Of a stretch of DNA of 64,000 bases, positions 52,884 through 64,000 are shown one piece after another. Position 1 is the first letter of the stretch. Every line of letters starts with the position of its first letter. A program made the translations under genes and the position numbers. Origin of the DNA: Sapria himalayana (lineage: Eukaryota > Streptophyta > Magnoliopsida > Malpighiales > Rafflesiaceae); NCBI GenBank assembly GCA_029783825.1, contig JAREIK010002263.1, positions 203,865-267,864 of the forward strand, in the 5' to 3' direction. The notes beneath the pieces are model-generated. The model saw only the letters and a list, made by a program, of their open reading frames with translations, ran no database searches and had not been told where the DNA came from.

Positions 52884-55800
52884 ATATAAAGTTAAATCAA
52901 TAAACTTCTAAACCCCATAATGCCTAAATACATAAACTATTAAACCACTAAATTCTACTTATAATTAATAAATCTATTTTTTATTGCTATTTATTATATT
53001 TTAAATAGTTATTTTAATTATTTATTAGAGTATTTATTTAGAAATATTTATTACAAAATAAATTATGAGTGTGACAAATATAATTTAAATAATATATTAT
53101 TTATCTAAAAAAATATACGCTTTTAAAAGAAGTATAAATTTAAAAATTAAAAATTATTATCAAGTAATATAAGTTACTTTAATCTTGAATCAATTTGGGT
53201 TTTGTAAATATTTTTTAATTAATATCTATCTTAATATTTATAGTTTATAAATTTAATTTTTGATCATTATTATAATATCTATCAATAAAATTATTTATAT
53301 TAAATATATATGATATATAATTATTAATATTATTATAACAAAATATTGTATTAAAATTTCAAAAAATTGTAAATATTATTATATTTTCAAATGTTATAAC
53401 CTATGAAAATGATAAAAAATTATAGAAATTTTTTCTGTTATTTTATTTTTTTAAATAAAACCTATAAACCACTAAAAGTCTAAAAACATAAATCGCTAAA
53501 CTCCAAATGACAAAACCTCTAAATACTTAAATCATTAAAGTGATATACAATAATAATAAATCATAAATCTCAATGTAATTTTTATTCAGTATAATTTTAA
53601 ATTTTTATTTTAATTATGTATAATTTATTTTATAGAAATATTAATTACAAAATAAATTATTAGTGAGGCAGATGTAATTTAAATTAAACCGGTATCCCTA
53701 AATAATAAATAATAAATCTCATTTTTTTTCATTATAATTTTAAATATTCATTTTTATTATTTATTTGTTTATTTATATATAAATATTAATTACAAAATAA
53801 ATTGAGTTAGACAAATATAATATATATAATTTATTTTTCATCAAAAAATTATTGATAAACTTTTTTAAAGTAAAAAAGTTTCAAAACAAAAAATTATTAT
53901 ATAGTAATATATTTTACTTTTCTTCTGAATCATTTTAGGTTTTGTAATTATATTTTAATTGATATCTATCTTATTAATAATAAAATTATTAATTTATTTT
54001 TTGATCATTATTAGAATATTTATCAATAAAATTGTTTATATTAAATTAATATGATATATAAATATAATGATTATTATAACTAAATATTGTATTCGCATTT
54101 AAAAAAAATTAAAAATTATTTAATTTTCAAAGATTATAATCTTTGAAAATATCAAAAAAAAATAAAATAAAAATTTTTATTATTTTATTTTTTTAATAAA
54201 ACCTATAAACCACTAAATGCATACACAATTAAATCAGTAAACTCTTAAACCTCATAATGCCTAAATACATAAACCATAAACTGCTATATACTACTTAATA
54301 AATAATAAATTTAATTTTTATTTCTATTTATTATAATTTTAAAAAATCATTTTAATTATTTATTAGTTTATTTTTTTAGAAATATTTATTACAAATTAAA
54401 TATTGAATGAGGACATATATATTTTAAATAATTTATTTTGAATCACAAAAAATATTTGCTTATAAAATAAGTAAAAATTTAAAAATTAAAAATTATAATC
54501 CAGTAATATATTTTACTTTAATTTTGCATCAATTTAGGTTTTTTAAATATATTTTAATTAATATCAATCTTTTTATTAATAGTTTATTAATTTAAATTTT
54601 GATCATTATTATATTATCTATTAATAAAATTGTTTGTATTGAATTTATATGATATATAATTATTAATATTATTATAACTAAATATTGTATTCACATTTCA
54701 AAAAATTTTAAATATTATTAAATTTTCAATGGTTATAACCTATGAAAATGAGAAAAAATTACAATTTTTTTTTTGTTATTTTATTGTTTAAATAAAACTT
54801 AAACCACTAAATTCCTAAAAACATAAATTTCTAAACTCCTAAATGAAAAAACCTTTAAATACTTAAAGCTTTAAAATGATGAAAAAACTAAAAAAAATTA
54901 TTATTTAGTAATAAATTTTACTTTGATTTTGAATCATTTTAGGTTTTTTAATTATATTTTAATTTATAGCGATCATATTAATAATTGTTTATTAATTTAT
55001 TTGTTGATAATTGATATAATATCTATATATAAAATTTTTTTATATTTAGTTTATATTATATATAGTTATAATATTTATTATTACTAAATATTGTATTCAC
55101 ATTTTTAAAAAAATTTTTAAATTATTATATTTTGAAATGTTATAACCTTTGAAAATTTCAAAAAATATCAAAAATAAATTTTTTATTATTTCATTGTTTA
55201 AATAAAACCTATAAACCACTAAATAGGTAAATACTTAAATCAATAACTTCTAATCTCGAAAACCCTAAATAGATAATTTTTTTAACATGTATATCCTAAA
55301 TAATAAATAATAAATCTCATTTTTATTTTTTTCATTATAATTTTAAATATTCATTTTAATTATTTATTGGTTTATTTTTATATAAATATTAATTACAAAA
55401 TAAATTATAAGTTATTCAAATATAATTTATATAAATTATTTTTTAACAAAAAAAATATAGATAAACTTAATAAAAGAAGAAAAAAATTAAAAACAAAAAA
55501 ATATTATATAGTAATATATTTTGCTTTGTTTCTGAATCATTTTAGATTTTGTAATTATATTTTAATTGATATCTAACTTATTAATAATAGATTATTAATT
55601 TATTCTTTGATCATTATTAGAATATTTATCAATAAAAAAGTTTATATTGAATTTATATGATATATAATTTTAATAATTATTATAACTAAATATTGTATTC
55701 ACTTTTGAAAAAAATTTTAAAATTATTATATTTTCAAAGATTATAACCTTTGAACATGTGAAAAAAGGAAAAAAAATATTTTTTTTATTATTTCATTGTT

Positions 55801-57087
55801 TAAATAAATTATATAAATCACTAAATGCCTAATCACTTAAATCACTAAACTACAAAATCCCGATACCCCTATATATATAATTGTTTAAACGGGTATCCCC
55901 TAAATAATAATTAATAAATCTTATTTTTATTTGTTTTCATTTTAATTTAAAAAATTCATTTTGATTGTTTACTTTTTTATTTATATATATATATTAATTA
56001 TAAAATAAATTATGATTTAAAAATAAAATTTAAAAAAATTATTTTTCATCAAAAAATAGATAAGCTTATAAAAAGAATAAAAATTTTAAAAAAATATTTA
56101 TTATTAAGTAATATATTTTGCTTTGCTTTTGAATCATTTTTGGTTTTGATATTATATTTTAATTAATATCAATCTTATTCATAATAGATTTTTAATTTAT
56201 TTTTTGATAATTATTAGAATATCTATGAATAAAATTGTTTATATTGAATTTATATGATATATAATTATTATGATTATTATAAATAAATATTGTTTTCACT
56301 TTTGAAAAAAATTTAAAAATTATTATATTTTAAAAGGTCTTAATCTTAAAAAATGAGAAAGAATATCAAAAATAAATTTTTTGTTATTTCTTTTTTAAAT
56401 AAAACCTATAGACCACTAAATGTTTACATACTTAAATCAGTAGCTCATAAAACCCAAAACCCCTTAATACATAAACCTTATAACAGTAATATACAACTTA
56501 CTAAATAATAAATCTCATTATTTTTTCTATTTATTATAATTTTAAATATTCATTTTAATTATTTATAATTTAATTTTTAGAAAAATTAATTACAAAATAA
56601 ATTTCGAGTGAGACATATATTATTTAAATAATTTATTTTTAATCATAAAAAAATATCAGCTTATAAAAAGATGGAAACATTTAAAAATTAAATATTATTA
56701 TTTAGTAATATCTTATTATTTGATTTTGAATCATTTTGTGTTGAGTAAAAATATTTTAAATAATATTTATATTATTAATAATAGTTTATTAAATTAATTT
56801 TTGATAATTATTATAATATCTATCATTAAAATTATTTATATTGAATTTATATGATATATAATTAATAAGATTAATATAATTATACATGGTATTCAATTTT
56901 CAAAAGTTTTTATAAATTATTTTATTTTTTAAAGGTTATAACCTTTGAAAATCTAAAAAAAATCAAAAAAAAAATTTATTTTTATTATATAAATAAAACC
57001 TATATACAACTAAATGCCAAAAAACATAAATTACTAAACTCCTAAATGACAAAACCCCTAAAAAATCGATCCATTAAACCGGTATAC
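52884..57087 (+). repeat. Satellite array block 8
   Basis: Anchors near 53163, 53901, 54501, 54907, 55510, 56108 and 56705. The first three match 29623, 30362 and 30957 (offset about 23.54 kb); those from 54907 match 9579 onward (offset about 45.3 kb). The short step 54501-54907 is a deletion junction near 54870-54885, where a first-type monomer is fused to the leader of a fourth-type monomer (ATGATGAAAAAACT), losing two monomers present at 8462 and 9045. Confidence 0.92.
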
Positions 57088-57095
57088 CATATATA

Positions 57096-57664
57096 ATTGT
57101 TGGGCAATTGTGCTTCCATGGTAGTGAGATTAAGATACATAAACACAGAAACAACAGAAAACAAGCAATATATATATCCCAATTCAGCAACCATCCATGA
57201 TAGAATCAAAAAACGAGATATAAACACCGAAAATAACGTGGTTCGCTAGTCGCTCAGTATGACTAGCTAAATCCACCAGAAAATACTTATGCGTTACAGA
57301 TTAAAGCAACATAAATGTCTTACAGTATGTAGCACACAGAATAGTCGCGATAAATCGCACAGAGAGAAGAGAGAGAGAGACGATGAATAGTTCCACGGGT
57401 CCAAAAAAAGCCAACCAAAAATAAAATTACAAAACATTTTATATTAAAATTTCTCTCGGTTCATTTAACCGGAGTGGGTCGGATCATGAGGCGGGTCAGG
57501 CTCTGCTCCATTTTTGGCGCGCTGTCCGGTCAGCGAGACCATTGTTATTGTGATACTGCTGCATCCCCGGCCTCTTAATATTTCCTTTTCTGCTCTTACA
57601 TGAAAATATTAAAAAAGAAAACATATTTGGTTATACAAATAGATTATCAAAAAATATTAAATTA
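57096..57664. other. Unclassified 0.57-kb insertion in the satellite (copy B)
   Basis: Collinear with 11773-12328: begins ATTGTTGGGCAATTG, includes GCTAGTCG/TGACTAGC (one pair lost relative to copy A), AGAGAGAGAGA near 57370 and CCGGAGTGGGTCGG. Here both flanks read CATATATA (57088-57095 and 57665-57672), which supports an 8-bp duplication, but the sequence is simple. No terminal inverted repeats and no coding function were recognised. Confidence 0.7.
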
Positions 57665-57672
57665 CATATATA

Positions 57673-60600
57673 GTAATAATAAATCTTAAAACTCATTTTA
57701 ATTTGTATTCATTATAATTTTATATATTCATTTTAAATATTTATTAGTTTATTTTTTATATAAATATTAATTATAAAATAAATAATTAGTTTGACAAATA
57801 TAATATTAATAATTTACTTTTAATAAAAAAAATAATCTTATAAAAAGAAGTAAAAATTTAAAATCAAATAATTATTATTTAGTAATAATTTTTTTTTGAT
57901 TTTGAATTATTTTAGGTTTTGTAATTATATTTTAATTTTTATCAATAATATTAATAATAGTTTATTAATTTATTTTATGATAATTGATATCATATCTATC
58001 AATAAAATTATTTAATATTAGTTTATATTATATATAATTATAATGATTAATATTACTAAATATTTTATTCACATTTTAAAAAAATTTTAAAATATTATAT
58101 TTTCAAATGTTATAACCTTTAAAAATGTGAAAAAATAACAAAAATAATTTTTTTGTTATTTCATTGTTTAGATAAATCCTATAAACCACTAAATGCCTAA
58201 ATACTTAAATCAATAACTCCTAAATCTCGAAAACCATAATAGACAATCATTTTAAACTGGTATACCCTAAATAATAAATAATAAATCTCAATATTATTTT
58301 TTTCATTGTAATTTAAAATATTCATTTTAATTATTTATTCGTTTATTTTTATATAATTATTAATTGCAGAATAAATTGAGTTAGAAAAATATAATTTATA
58401 TAATTATTTTTTATCAAAAAAATAATACTAAACTTTTTAAAATAAAAAAAATTCAAAACAAAAAATTATTATATAGTAATATATTTTGCTTTATTTCCGA
58501 ATTAATTTAAGTTTTGTAATTATATTTAAATTGATATCTATCTTATTAATAATAGATTATTAATTTATTCTTTCATCATTATTAGAATATTTATCAATAA
58601 AAATATTTATATTGAATTTATATGATATCTACATATAATGATTATTATAATTAATATAGTATTCACTTTTAAAAAAAATTTAAAAATTTTTATATTTTCA
58701 AAGGTTATAACCTTTGAAAATATCAAAAAATAAAAAAAATAATTTTTTTGATATTTTTTTAAATAACACCTATAAACCACTAAATGCATACACAGTTAAA
58801 ATAGTAAACTCTTAAACCCCATAATGCCAAAATACATAAACCATTAAACCGCTATATACTACTTAATAATTAATAAATCTAATTTTTAATATTATTAATT
58901 ATAAATTTAAATATTCATTTTAATTATTTATTAGTTTATTTTTATAGAAATATTTATTTCAAAATAAATTATGAGTGCGACAAATATAATTTAAAAAAAT
59001 ATATATGCTTATAAAAGAAGTAAAAATTTAAAAATTAAAAATTGTTATTCAAAAGTATATTTTACTATAATTTTGAACCAATTTGGGTTTTGTAATTATT
59101 TTTTAATTAATATCTATCTTAATATCAATAATTTATAAATTTAATTTTTATCATTATTATAATATATATCAATAAAATTGTTTATTAAATTTATATGATA
59201 TATAATTATTAATATTATTATAACTAAGTATTGTATTCACATTTCAAAAAATTTTAAATATTATTATATTTTCAAAGGTTATAACCAATGAAAATGAGAA
59301 AAAATTATAGCACATTTTTTTGATATTTTATTTTTTTAAATAAAACTTATAAACCACAAAAAGCCTAAAACATAAATCGCTAAAATCCTAAATGAAAACC
59401 TCTAAATACTTAAACCATTAAACTGGTATACAGTAATAATAAATCATAAATCTCATTTAAATTTTATTCAGTATAATTTCAAATTTTTATTTTAATTATT
59501 TATCAGTTTATTTTTGTAGAAATATTAATTACAAAATAAATTATTAGTGAGACATATCTAATTAAAATTAAAACAGTATCTCTAAATAATAAATAATAAA
59601 TCTTTTTTTTCATTATAATTTTAAATATTCATTTTAATTATTTATTTGTTTATTTATATATAAATATTAATTACAAAATAAATTGGGCTAGACAAAAATA
59701 ATTTATATAAATTATTTTTTATCAAAAAATTATAGATTAACTTTTTAAAAGAAAAAAAAATTTCAAAACAAAAAATTATTATATAGTAATATATTTTGCT
59801 TTGCTTCTGAATCATTTTATGATTTGTAATTCTATTTTAATTGATATCTATCTAAATAATAATAGATAATTAATTTATTTTTCGATCATTATTAGAATAT
59901 TTATCAATAAAATTATTTATATTGAATTTACATGATATATTATTATAATGATTATTATAACTAAATATTATATTTACATTTGGAAATAATTTAAAAATTA
60001 TTATATTTTTAAACGTTATCATCTTTGAAAATGAGATAATCACAAAAATAAATTTTTTGTTATTTTATTGTTTATATAAAATCTATAAACAACTAAGTAC
60101 ATATACACTTAAATCATTAAACTCCTAAACCCCAAAACCCTTAAATACTTAAACATTTAAACCATCTTTAAAGGTTTAAGTATTTATAAATATATATAAA
60201 TATTTATCAATAAATAATAGTTTATTAATTTATTTTTTGATCATTATTATATTTAAATTTATATTTAGTTTATTAATATCTATCAATAAAATTGTTTATT
60301 TTTAATTTACATGATATATAATTATTAAGTTTATTATAACTAAATATTGTATTCACATTTGAAAAAAATTTAAAAATTATTATATTTATAAAGGTTATAA
60401 CCTTCAAATTTGATAAAAAATTTGAAAAATAATTTTTTTGTTATTTCATTATTTAAATAAACATATAAACTACTAAATGCCTAAACACTTAAATCACTAA
60501 ACTCCTAAACTCTTAAATACATAAACCATTAAACCGGTATACCCTAAATAATTAATCATAAATCTCATTTTTTTTGTATTCAATATAATATTAATATTCA

Positions 60601-61107
60601 TTTTAATTATTTATTAGTTTATTTTTATTGAAATATTAATTGCAAATTAAAAATATGAATGAGGCAAATATAATTTAAATAATTTATCTTCATCAAAAAA
60701 ATTTATAAGCTTATAAAAGAATCAAAAATTTAAAAACAAAAAATTATTATTTAGTAATATATTTTACTTTGATTTTTAATCATTTTAGGTTTTGCAAATA
60801 TATTTTAATTAATATCTATCTTATTAATAATAGTTAATTAATCTATTTTATGATCAGTATTACAATATCGATCAATAGAATTATTTATATTTAATTTACA
60901 TGGTATTTATTTTTATGATTATTATAATTAAATATTGTATTAACATTTGAAAAAAAAATTAAAAATTATAATATTTTCAATGGTTATAACCTTGAAAATG
61001 AGAAGAAATCATAAAAATAATTTTTTTGTTATTTAATTATTTAAATAAAACCTATAAACCACAAAATACCTAAATACTTAAATTACTAAACTACTAAACC
61101 CTGATAC
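57673..61107 (+). repeat. Satellite array block 9
   Basis: Anchors near 57881, 58475, 59047, 59785, a partial monomer around 60190-60300, and 60756. It matches 12337-15924 in order, including the same partial monomer, but has a single octamer domain near 60470 where the other block has two. A long-class junction lies at about 59540-59700. Confidence 0.92.
58692..58723. repeat. Perfect 32-bp palindrome in a monomer
   Basis: Arms ATATTTTCAAAGGTTA and its complement, centre at 58707/58708. In several monomer types the right arm has decayed to AACCTTCAAAAATGAG, so this intact version is type-specific. Confidence 0.92.
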
Positions 61108-61916
61108 TGCTGCACCACACACACATAGAGACGGACCACAGTACACACATGCACATATTCTTATCCATTTTGGTGTAGCATTTAGAGGGACCAGCAAGTC
61201 CTGGAAGCAGCCAGAAGTATGGGCCACCGGCTTGTAGAGGGCTCCACTAGCAGGCCGGGATGATAACATTTAGATAAGTGATGAGACCGAGCAAAGTGGT
61301 CGGGAGAAAACCCAGGAGTAGCTAGGAGTGGGTCCCACTAGCCCTATTAGGCAGCATAGAGGGCCACCCAACCATCTCCCAACAGGAGTAGCGGGTAATC
61401 CATGATTAATTGGAGAGCCGACAAAATCCGAAGCATCACTAAGCAGGACCAGTAAGCAATGGAGTCTAGACCATCCACACGAGAGCGAAAGATTCAAACT
61501 TGTAGTTTATATTTGTAGTCTTATTTGTCTTTTGGACTTTATATGCACCATGTACTTGTACAGAACAGATCATGACATACTCACACACACAATCTTGTTT
61601 GTTCTCTATGTAGCATGCAATGAGGGCAACTGGACCCATGAGTGAATCTAAGTGGGGCACTCTAATACATTTTGTAATACACATTAGGCGATGCTACACT
61701 CCCGGGAGCAGAAGACCCATCTTTATAACATTTTGTAATTTTACTTGTATTCTAGCTTGGTTGTACGCGTAGATAATTAGACTATGAGATGGACCTCATC
61801 ACACATGCACACCGATGCATGCATATTTTTTGATATTTTGTTGGTGCAACATACAACAACTTATTGGAGCTCGAAGAGGAAGCATTCTAACCCAAGAGAT
61901 ACTCTTTTGAGGAAAG

Positions 61917-62375
61917 TTGGAGCAAAAGAATGTGGAATTCAGAGGTGAGAATGAATTGACAAAGTGCCGTAGATATGGACTTGTGGATTTATGGGTATTC
62001 AGTTTTACATGTATTCCATTGCATAGCAATGACATAGGCAAATGCTTGATGCTGCATGTCACACACATGCACAATCTTAAATTTGCATAGTTTTAATATG
62101 GTTCATCATTCAGGTTCCTCCAAAAGGCTTGGACAAATCCGAATGGAAAGGACGCAGTGCGCATAATGACTCAATGCCAACTCTGAAGTCCGGGAATGCC
62201 AGGTGATTTTAATTGTATTCATACGATTGGAATTATTAGGCATTATCTTTTTTTATGTATTTTATGCATAGAATCATTAAGGTGCATAGGATTTGGTGGG
62301 CTGGCATAAATTAGTCAGCTTTTTAGTCTCTTGTAATTTGTGTGCCTAAATGATAAATAAAGTGTGTATTTTCAA
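61917..62375 (+). pseudogene. Captured gene tail, second copy, with a frameshift
   Basis: Same structure as 16732-17191: 26-codon open piece at 61917-61994 (LEQKNVEFRGENELTKC..., two residue changes), GTATTC donor, 119-base intron, middle piece 62114-62202, 69-base intron (62203-62271), then N-H-stop at 62272-62280 and AATAAA at 62356-62361. The middle piece is 89 instead of 90 bases (CTGAAGTCCGGGAATGCCAG), so the frame is lost; the base change AAG for ATG suggests the original reading was LK-YRECQ. The conserved intron lengths, splice motifs and poly(A) signal support the model, but function and family are unknown. Confidence 0.5.
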
Positions 62376-62412
62376 AGAAAAAACAAAAAAAACATAACCC
62401 CTATCTTTTAAA

Positions 62413-62467
62413 TCCTAAACTTTAAACCATAAACTATAACCCTAACACATAAACCCTAAATCCTAAA
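62413..62467 (+). repeat. Degenerate telomere-type heptamer array (copy B)
   Basis: Units TCCTAAA, CTTTAAA, CCATAAA, a 6-base unit, CCCTAAC, ACATAAA, CCCTAAA, TCCTAAA. The 6-base slip is at the same place as in copy A (17253-17258), so it predates the duplication. Confidence 0.75.
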
Positions 62468-63575
62468 TCTCTTGTTTTGCACTTTTATAATCAAATGACT
62501 AAGTGTTAAATTTAAATTTAAATTCACAACATTTAGGAATGTCACAGATTTATCTTTTTGTATATGTTACGCAAAGTCATGACTCAATGGGTGGGTTATG
62601 GATTCAGTCATTTTCTTGCTTTATATTATTGTAGCATTAGAAATGGTCATGATTGTATATTTTGTCTCTAGAACACAAAATCATATCGATGAGAAAATGC
62701 CATAACTTGTGTCTCTCTGGTTGAACATATTGTTATGGCACTAAAAATGATCATGAATACATATTTAATCACTATAATACAAGTTCACAGTATTGGATAT
62801 GACCATAGCATGTACATTTTATCATTATATTTCAAAATCATTGCACTAGGAATGATTGTAACTTTGGACATTCCTCAAGAGCAAAAGTCATGACCCTAGA
62901 AATAGTTAATGCTCGAGTACTACTCTTTATAACTTTTTATAGCTAATATTCTTGGGATTGGAAATATCACTATGGCTTTTTCCTTTGATTTGTGACCTCA
63001 AGTGTCAATATGCAAGACTAATATATTGAGCAATGATTAAAACCTTTTATACAATTGTATATGATTCATTTTAACCTTTTTGGGTATTGTGACCTTGTAT
63101 ACATAACTCATTTAATATAAAAAGAAATAAATGATACTTTACATATCTATGAGGATATAATAAGGGGGCTTAGACATTCCAATAAAATATATTTTTTGAT
63201 TCTTGATTAAAAGAGAGCCCATACTTCTTTCCCTGCTCAATCCGCCATGGGGCTAGTTGTTCTAATAGACTATAAGGTCATTATTTTTTTAGCGGTGAAC
63301 TATGTTTTAAAAAAATTGCTTTGAGTGTGTGCATTAGAGATATTTTAGAAGAAATTATATAATCAATATAAATAGTATCCTCAACAACTAGCTATTTCAA
63401 CATATAGGGGTTCAACCTTGGTTTAGTCTGTTAGCGTGCATGAGTCAAATACCTTTGATAGCCTAGTAATTCAACATCAAATATGATGAGATATAATAGA
63501 GATAAAGAAAAAGCTCCTATTATTTTGGTTAGAGCTTTAGCAATCATTCTAGAGTTGAGAGAGGAACAAAATAAA

Positions 63576-64000
63576 TTATTTTAATTATTCAGTATAATTT
63601 AAATTTTATTTTATTTATTTATCAGTTTATTTGTATAGAAATATTAATTACAAAATAAATTATCAGTGAAACGGATCTAATTTAAATTTAACTGGTATAT
63701 CCTAAATAATAAAGAATAAATCTCATTTTTTTCATATTAATTTAAATATTCAAATTTAATTATTTATTTGTTTATTTTTATATAAATATTAATTACAAAA
63801 TAAATTATGAGTTACACAAATATAATTTATATAAATAATTTTTTATCAAAATAATAGACAAACTTTTTAATAGAAAAAAAAATATCAAAACAAAAAATTA
63901 TTATATAGTAATATATTCCATTTGATTCTATTTCATTTTAGGTTTTGTAAATATATTTTAATTGATATCTATCTTATTAATAATAGATTATTAAGTTATT
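63576..64000 (+). repeat. Satellite array block 10, runs off the window
   Basis: Long-class monomer tail (junction at about 63660-63830) and the start of the next monomer (anchor near 63909). It matches 18391-18780; unlike there, the orientation does not flip before the window ends, so the forward version of that junction is seen here. Confidence 0.9.

Larger units (their letters stand above)
61108..63575 (+). other. 2.47-kb non-satellite insertion carrying a gene tail (copy B)
   Basis: Second copy of the segment at 15925-18390, at the same point of the same monomer type (after CCCTGATACT) and in the same orientation. Its length agrees within a few bases and it is collinear throughout with scattered point changes and small indels. 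The reverse-strand open frames at its left end differ in length and frame from those of copy A, which argues against a protein there. Confidence 0.8.

Noticed and set aside
1..64000. True telomere or subtelomere junction
   Set aside because: No run of perfect CCCTAAA repeats; telomere-like units are degenerate, mostly in 8-bp phase and interspersed through the array.
1..64000. CRISPR array, bacterial operons, rRNA or tRNA genes
   Set aside because: Repeat units are hundreds of bases long without spacer structure, and no rRNA or tRNA sequence was recognised; transposon type and introns indicate a plant nucleus.

Overview
This window looks like plant nuclear heterochromatin, probably from an angiosperm. 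It is extremely AT-rich and consists mostly of one long tandem satellite. I recognise no intact gene. The plant assignment rests on a hAT-superfamily transposase of the plant BED-finger/RICESLEEPER type and on degenerate CCCTAAA-like (plant telomere-type) arrays; the species cannot be named from the sequence.

Satellite. By eye about 75 monomers follow one another, mostly about 530-600 bp, with a longer class of about 740 bp. Each monomer has the same anatomy: (a) an AT-rich body anchored by a 'TTTAGTAATATATTTTACTTTG'-like start (split here only for description, e.g. AGTAATATATTTT); (b) a dyad-symmetric element built on TTTTCAAAGGTTA/TAACCTTTGAAAA, a perfect palindrome of up to 32-36 bp in several monomers; (c) about 80-96 bp of degenerate octamers in strict 8-bp phase (NNNCTAAA, NNNTTAAA); (d) a short run of AATAAAT heptamers; (e) a tail that often carries TATAAGCTTATA, with a HindIII site. 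Monomer variants recur in a fixed order, giving higher-order repeats. Large blocks are duplicated in direct orientation: about 9.6-18.7 kb against 54.9-63.9 kb, 1.9-5.9 kb against 45.4-49.4 kb, and 32.7-37.2 kb against 41.1-44.8 kb.

Insertions. Three kinds of non-satellite DNA sit inside the array and were copied with it. (1) A hAT element of about 3.5-3.7 kb occurs at 25643-29334 and 49374-52875 (both ends present), and as halves at 5947-7525 and 20970-22838. Three of the four copies keep the same 8-bp target duplication (CTAAATGC or a one-base variant) at the same place in the monomer, so one insertion was multiplied by satellite amplification. All transposase copies are broken. (2) A segment of about 2.47 kb at 15925-18390 and 61108-63575 carries what looks like the 3' end of a cellular gene (two introns, stop codon, AATAAA) followed by heptamer telomere-like DNA. 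(3) A segment of about 560 bp at 11773-12328 and 57096-57664 is unclassified.

Rearrangements. The satellite is in one orientation except for 18.79-22.84 kb, which is inverted and includes one hAT half. Several hybrid or deleted monomers mark unequal exchange (for example near 5.9, 24.3, 38.0, 44.8 and 54.9 kb). Nothing here suggests genes acting together in a pathway; the biology of the window is satellite evolution: amplification, homogenisation and capture of transposons and gene fragments.
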